This document shows, piece by piece, positions 60,726-64,000 of a DNA stretch of 64,000 bases. The notes under the pieces were generated by a model. That model saw only the letters and a program-made list of their open reading frames with translations, ran no database searches and had not been told where the DNA came from. A program made the translations under genes and the position numbers. Origin of the DNA: Anthopleura xanthogrammica (Eukaryota > Cnidaria > Anthozoa > Actiniaria > Actiniidae); assembly GCA_964019055.1 (NCBI GenBank), contig OZ025214.1:3710858-3774857 (forward strand), read 5' to 3'. Each line of letters opens with the position of its first letter. Position 1 is the stretch's first letter.

Positions 60726-60840
60726 AGTAGGCAGAAAACCTATGGATCATTAAAAAGGTAAAATAGATAGGAGGAAAATCGCAACAAGAGATTAGACATT
60801 CAGTAAACCCGTCGCCATTACTGGTCTTGAAGGTTCCAGA

Positions 60841-63800
60841 ATGCTTCCCATATTCTTGTGGCTACTCATTCCTGTGTTTTCCTTCGCAGAAGGTAAGACA
60901 ACCGAACTTTCATTTTGTTCAGTGAAGTTTTAAAAAGCGCTAAAAAATAAACTTTGCTGTCTCGTCACGAAAATGATACTTAAACGATATTATGTTATTA
61001 TAAACAATAATAATACTGAAACATAAGAAGACTTCGAGCTTAATAACACAAAAGGCCACACTAAAATAAAGACCAGAGCAACATATTTACCAGAACTCAG
61101 CCGGTTTGCAAGCCATAACAGGCGGGAAGAGATAGCATGCATTAGAAAGTGTTGAATAGCCCGCATACATGCACCTGTCGTTAGGCCATACGAAGAGTTT
61201 CACGGTGACGGTGTTAGAACGACAACTTTGTGGCGATTTGAGCAGTGATCATTCATGATTTCTGTTGTTCACGTCATGCGATTCATAGTGTAGTTGAAGC
61301 AGAAACACTCTCTCAATTTAAGTTACGACGAAAGCTTCATTAAAAGTCGCCTATGGAAGGATGGGCGTCGAACGCAACTCACAAAAAATTACCCAAAATG
61401 GATCAATTCGATCGAGAAAGCAACTTAAAAAACTTTAATTGCAATATATGGTAAATTTTGCCACTTCGGCCTTCGTCAGTACTAACTTTTTTACAATACT
61501 ATTAGAGTGCCAAAAAAGATTAAAGACTGAAATAGGACTAGAAAAAGACAAAAGTTAAAAAACAATGTTTTACAAAAGGATCAGAACATTTGAGAATGTG
61601 CTTGCAATTTGATCGGGAAACTGAATCTCGTTCGAAGTTCCTGTTCCCGGCAAACAACATATTTAGATTAATATTTATACGATTAACAGAGTCATACAAG
61701 AGAGGTCTTGTATAATAATTAATTAGTAATTAGCCTCCACTTACAAAATATTTTGAAAAATATAGGTATCTATATACCGCCGACTCAATTCTGAAAAACT
61801 TTGACAGTTTGAAATATATATTCATATTTATATTCATCAGTGATATGTGCTATTTCGAAAAGTAATAAGAGAATCATAAATGGAAAATAACTTTTATTTT
61901 TTTATATTATTATAAAAAATTTTTTTTTTGCCTCTAATTAGCTTTTCACATCTGCCAAGAATGCTAAATTGACATGTACTGAGGTGAAAATAAGACAAGA
62001 TATTAAATAACTATTTATTTATTACCAGTTTTTTCTTCTTCGCTTTTTGCCGACTCATTGAAAGAGTCTGTCCGTAGTCAAAATTGAATAGAAGATAGTC
62101 AAATTTGTCGAAAAGCTACAACAATTTTTAATAAAACCCAATTCTAAAAATATATTCCATTGGTGAAGATTTTGCTCTAATTATAAACTTTCAATTTGAA
62201 TTTCACTAAGGATTTTCATGGGCAAAAGATCCCATCATCAGATCTTTTAGACATTTTGTATGATGAATGGACATCATATATAATAATATAAGTTTTCTTA
62301 TGGATTTTCAGAAAATTTTAGCGTTCAATTTTTGTTACATAGAATTTAATTATATACTGTATTCCAGTTGTCTTTCATTTCATTGTATTCAGAAATTAGT
62401 TAAAATAAAATATGATCGTATTCTCGTAAAAAATGCAAATAAATCATCCCGATTTTATTATCATATCTCATCCGTCAGTAAAGAAGTTTCTAATCTGGTT
62501 ACACTGGAGAACTTTAAAAAAAAATTGGTATTTTAAATTTTTTCTTTCTGTGATCTTTCTTGTATCTTTAGTTCTTCGATCATGCAGGGTCTTGTCGGAA
62601 TTTGGAAATCAGGACCATTATCATAGACACAGCTTTAACCAATCACACGATTCGTACCATTCAGCCAATCACCGACGCTAGAACATGTCGTGCCCAATGT
62701 TTCCTAGAATCGCTTTGTTTAGGGGTGAACGTTTGTGTTGATGAAGACAGCACAGCTAAATGTGAGCTGACCACTTCAGACCATATTCGAAGTGAAAGAG
62801 ACTTGGTGGATGAACCGGGATGTACTTTCTGTGACGTCAGACGCGTTGCTAAGCAACCATTTTGTTCGGTGAAGTTTTAAAAAGCGCTAAAAAGGAAACT
62901 TTGCTGTCTCGTCACGAAAATGATACTTTCGAACATAAGAAGACTTCGAGCTTAATAACACAAAAGGCCACACTAAACTAAAGACCAGAGCAACATAATT
63001 ACCAGAACTCAGCCGGTTTGCAAGCCATAACAGGCGGGAAGAGATAGCATGCATTACAAAGTGTTGAATAGCCCGTATACATGCACCTGTCGTTAGGCCA
63101 TACGAAGGGTTTCACGGTGAAGGTGTTAGATAGACAGCTTTGTGGCGATTTGAGCAGTGATCATTCATGATTTCTGTTGTTTATGTCACACGATTCATAG
63201 TGTAGTTGAAGCAGAAACACTCGCTCAATTTAAGTTACGACGAAGCTTCATTAAAAGTCGCCTATGGAAGGATGGGCGTCGAAGGCAGCTCACACAAAAA
63301 TTACCCAAAATGGATCAATTCGATAGAGAAAGCAACTTAAAAAACTTTAATTGCATTATATGGTAAACGCCTTTTAGGCCACTTCGAGCTTCGTCAGTAC
63401 TAACTTATTTACAATACTATGAGAGTGCTAAAAAAGGCTAAAGAAATAGCACTAGAAAAAGACAAAAGTTAAAAAACAATGTTTCACAAAATGATCAGAT
63501 CATTTGACAATGTGCTTGCAATTCGATCAGGAAACTGAATCTCGTTCGAAGTTCCTTTTCCGAACAACATATTCAGATTAAGATTTCTCCGATTAAAAGA
63601 GTCATACAAGAGAGGTCTTGTATAATAGTTAATCAGTACAGTGGAACCCCGCTCACCCGCTTTATACGGCCATCCGGTTATTACAGACAGTTTTGTAGGT
63701 CCCGACGAATAGCTGGATTACTTATATCAATAAGAATGTTTAAATTTTGGGTTCGGTTTGTAATTTTCTTGACTTAAAACCGTATACTAATAAGCAAAAT

Positions 63801-64000
63801 ATTGTAAACAAAGATTCGCCTATATTTTATTGAATTATAAAATATTCCTAGAAAATGAAATCATGAAACCTTTACATTTTTCCACGTTCTTGAATTTTCA
63901 TTTTGTTCGTACTATGATAGGTAATTGTCGCAACTTAAGATTCAAAACGAAACGAGAGAACCAACGGCTTTTAGCCAATCACACGATTGAAACCATTCAA
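60841..64000 (+). CDS. C5: rearranged family member, 5' part
   Basis: Exon 1 at 60841-60892 encodes MLPIFLWLLIPVFSFAEG with a good GTAAGA donor. Two PAN exons follow in tandem: a diverged one at 62588 that is broken at 62830, and a standard one starting at 63921 (acceptor GATAG, GNCRNLRFKTKRENQ) that runs off the window. Exon 1 is in the right phase for either. EGF and F5/8C exons, if present, lie beyond 64000. The intron between exon 1 and 62588 has about 700 bp (61870-62587) unlike the other copies. Confidence 0.65.
62588..62880 (+). pseudogene. Broken PAN exon fused to promoter and intron 1 pieces
   Basis: Acceptor ATGCAG, then a PAN domain (SCRNLEIRTIIIDTAL, RTCRAQCFLESLCLG) that keeps all seven Cys through PGCTFC. 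At 62829-62858 the sequence changes to 30 bp of C-family promoter containing CRE and X-box, then at 62859 to intron 1 sequence (TTTTGTTCGGTGAAG). The donor is lost. If used as a terminal exon it reads 15 further codons to TAA at 62878-62880 and, with exon 1, would make a secreted protein of about 114 residues. Confidence 0.7.
62859..63920 (+). other. Second copy of C-family intron 1
   Basis: It matches intron 1 of C1, C3 and C5 from TTTTGTTCAGTGAA onward (CAGAGCAACATAATTACCAG, CATGCACCTGTCGTTAGGCC), and near its end the left end of a CAGTGGAACCCC element (about 63634-63700), as in C4 intron 1. It ends at the PAN exon acceptor at 63919-63920. Confidence 0.75.

Overview
Eukaryotic nuclear DNA, A+T-rich, with short exons, long introns and many small inverted-repeat transposons. 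The gene content (one TACC gene, secreted PAN/EGF/discoidin and EGF/fibrinogen-like proteins built from phase-matched exons) suggests a cnidarian, most likely an anthozoan such as a coral or anemone. This is inferred from protein character only; no search was run. All exon models below were built by eye from splice sites and reading-frame phase, without transcript data.

Layout. (1) 292-12608, minus strand: 5' ten recognised coding exons of a TACC (transforming acidic coiled-coil) homologue; the C-terminal coiled coil lies left of the window. (2) 12609-14589: divergent intergenic region with one small inverted-repeat element. (3) 14590-24609, plus strand: gene B, a 15-exon secreted protein of about 1511 residues: signal peptide, PAN/apple, nine EGF domains plus one degenerate, an exon with 40 copies of an 18-residue Asn/Cys repeat, and a C-terminal fibrinogen-like domain. 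(4) 24610-29500: a dense cluster of inverted-repeat elements and no gene that I can see. (5) 29500-64000: a tandemly duplicated family (C1 to C5) of secreted signal peptide-PAN-EGF-EGF-F5/8C (discoidin) genes. C1, C3 and C4 look complete (337-339 residues). C2 keeps only its promoter and last exon, separated by a 9-kb satellite of 23 units of about 400 bp. C5 is rearranged and runs off the right edge.

How the parts relate. Gene B and the C family share their first three coding exons (signal peptide, PAN, EGF pair) with identical intron phases, then carry different C-terminal recognition modules, which is a clear exon-shuffling pattern. C-family promoters carry a conserved CRE (TGACGTCA) and an RFX-type X-box (GTTGCTAAGCAAC) just upstream of a TATA-like stretch. 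In the F5/8C exons, differences between copies cluster in patches that correspond to ligand-binding loops, so a role in recognition (self/non-self, microbe, glycan or lipid) is plausible but is inference. The most unusual item is the 18-residue repeat exon of gene B, with about 75 potential N-glycosylation sequons and 80 cysteines arranged as 40 CxxC pairs; I do not recognise it as a described family.
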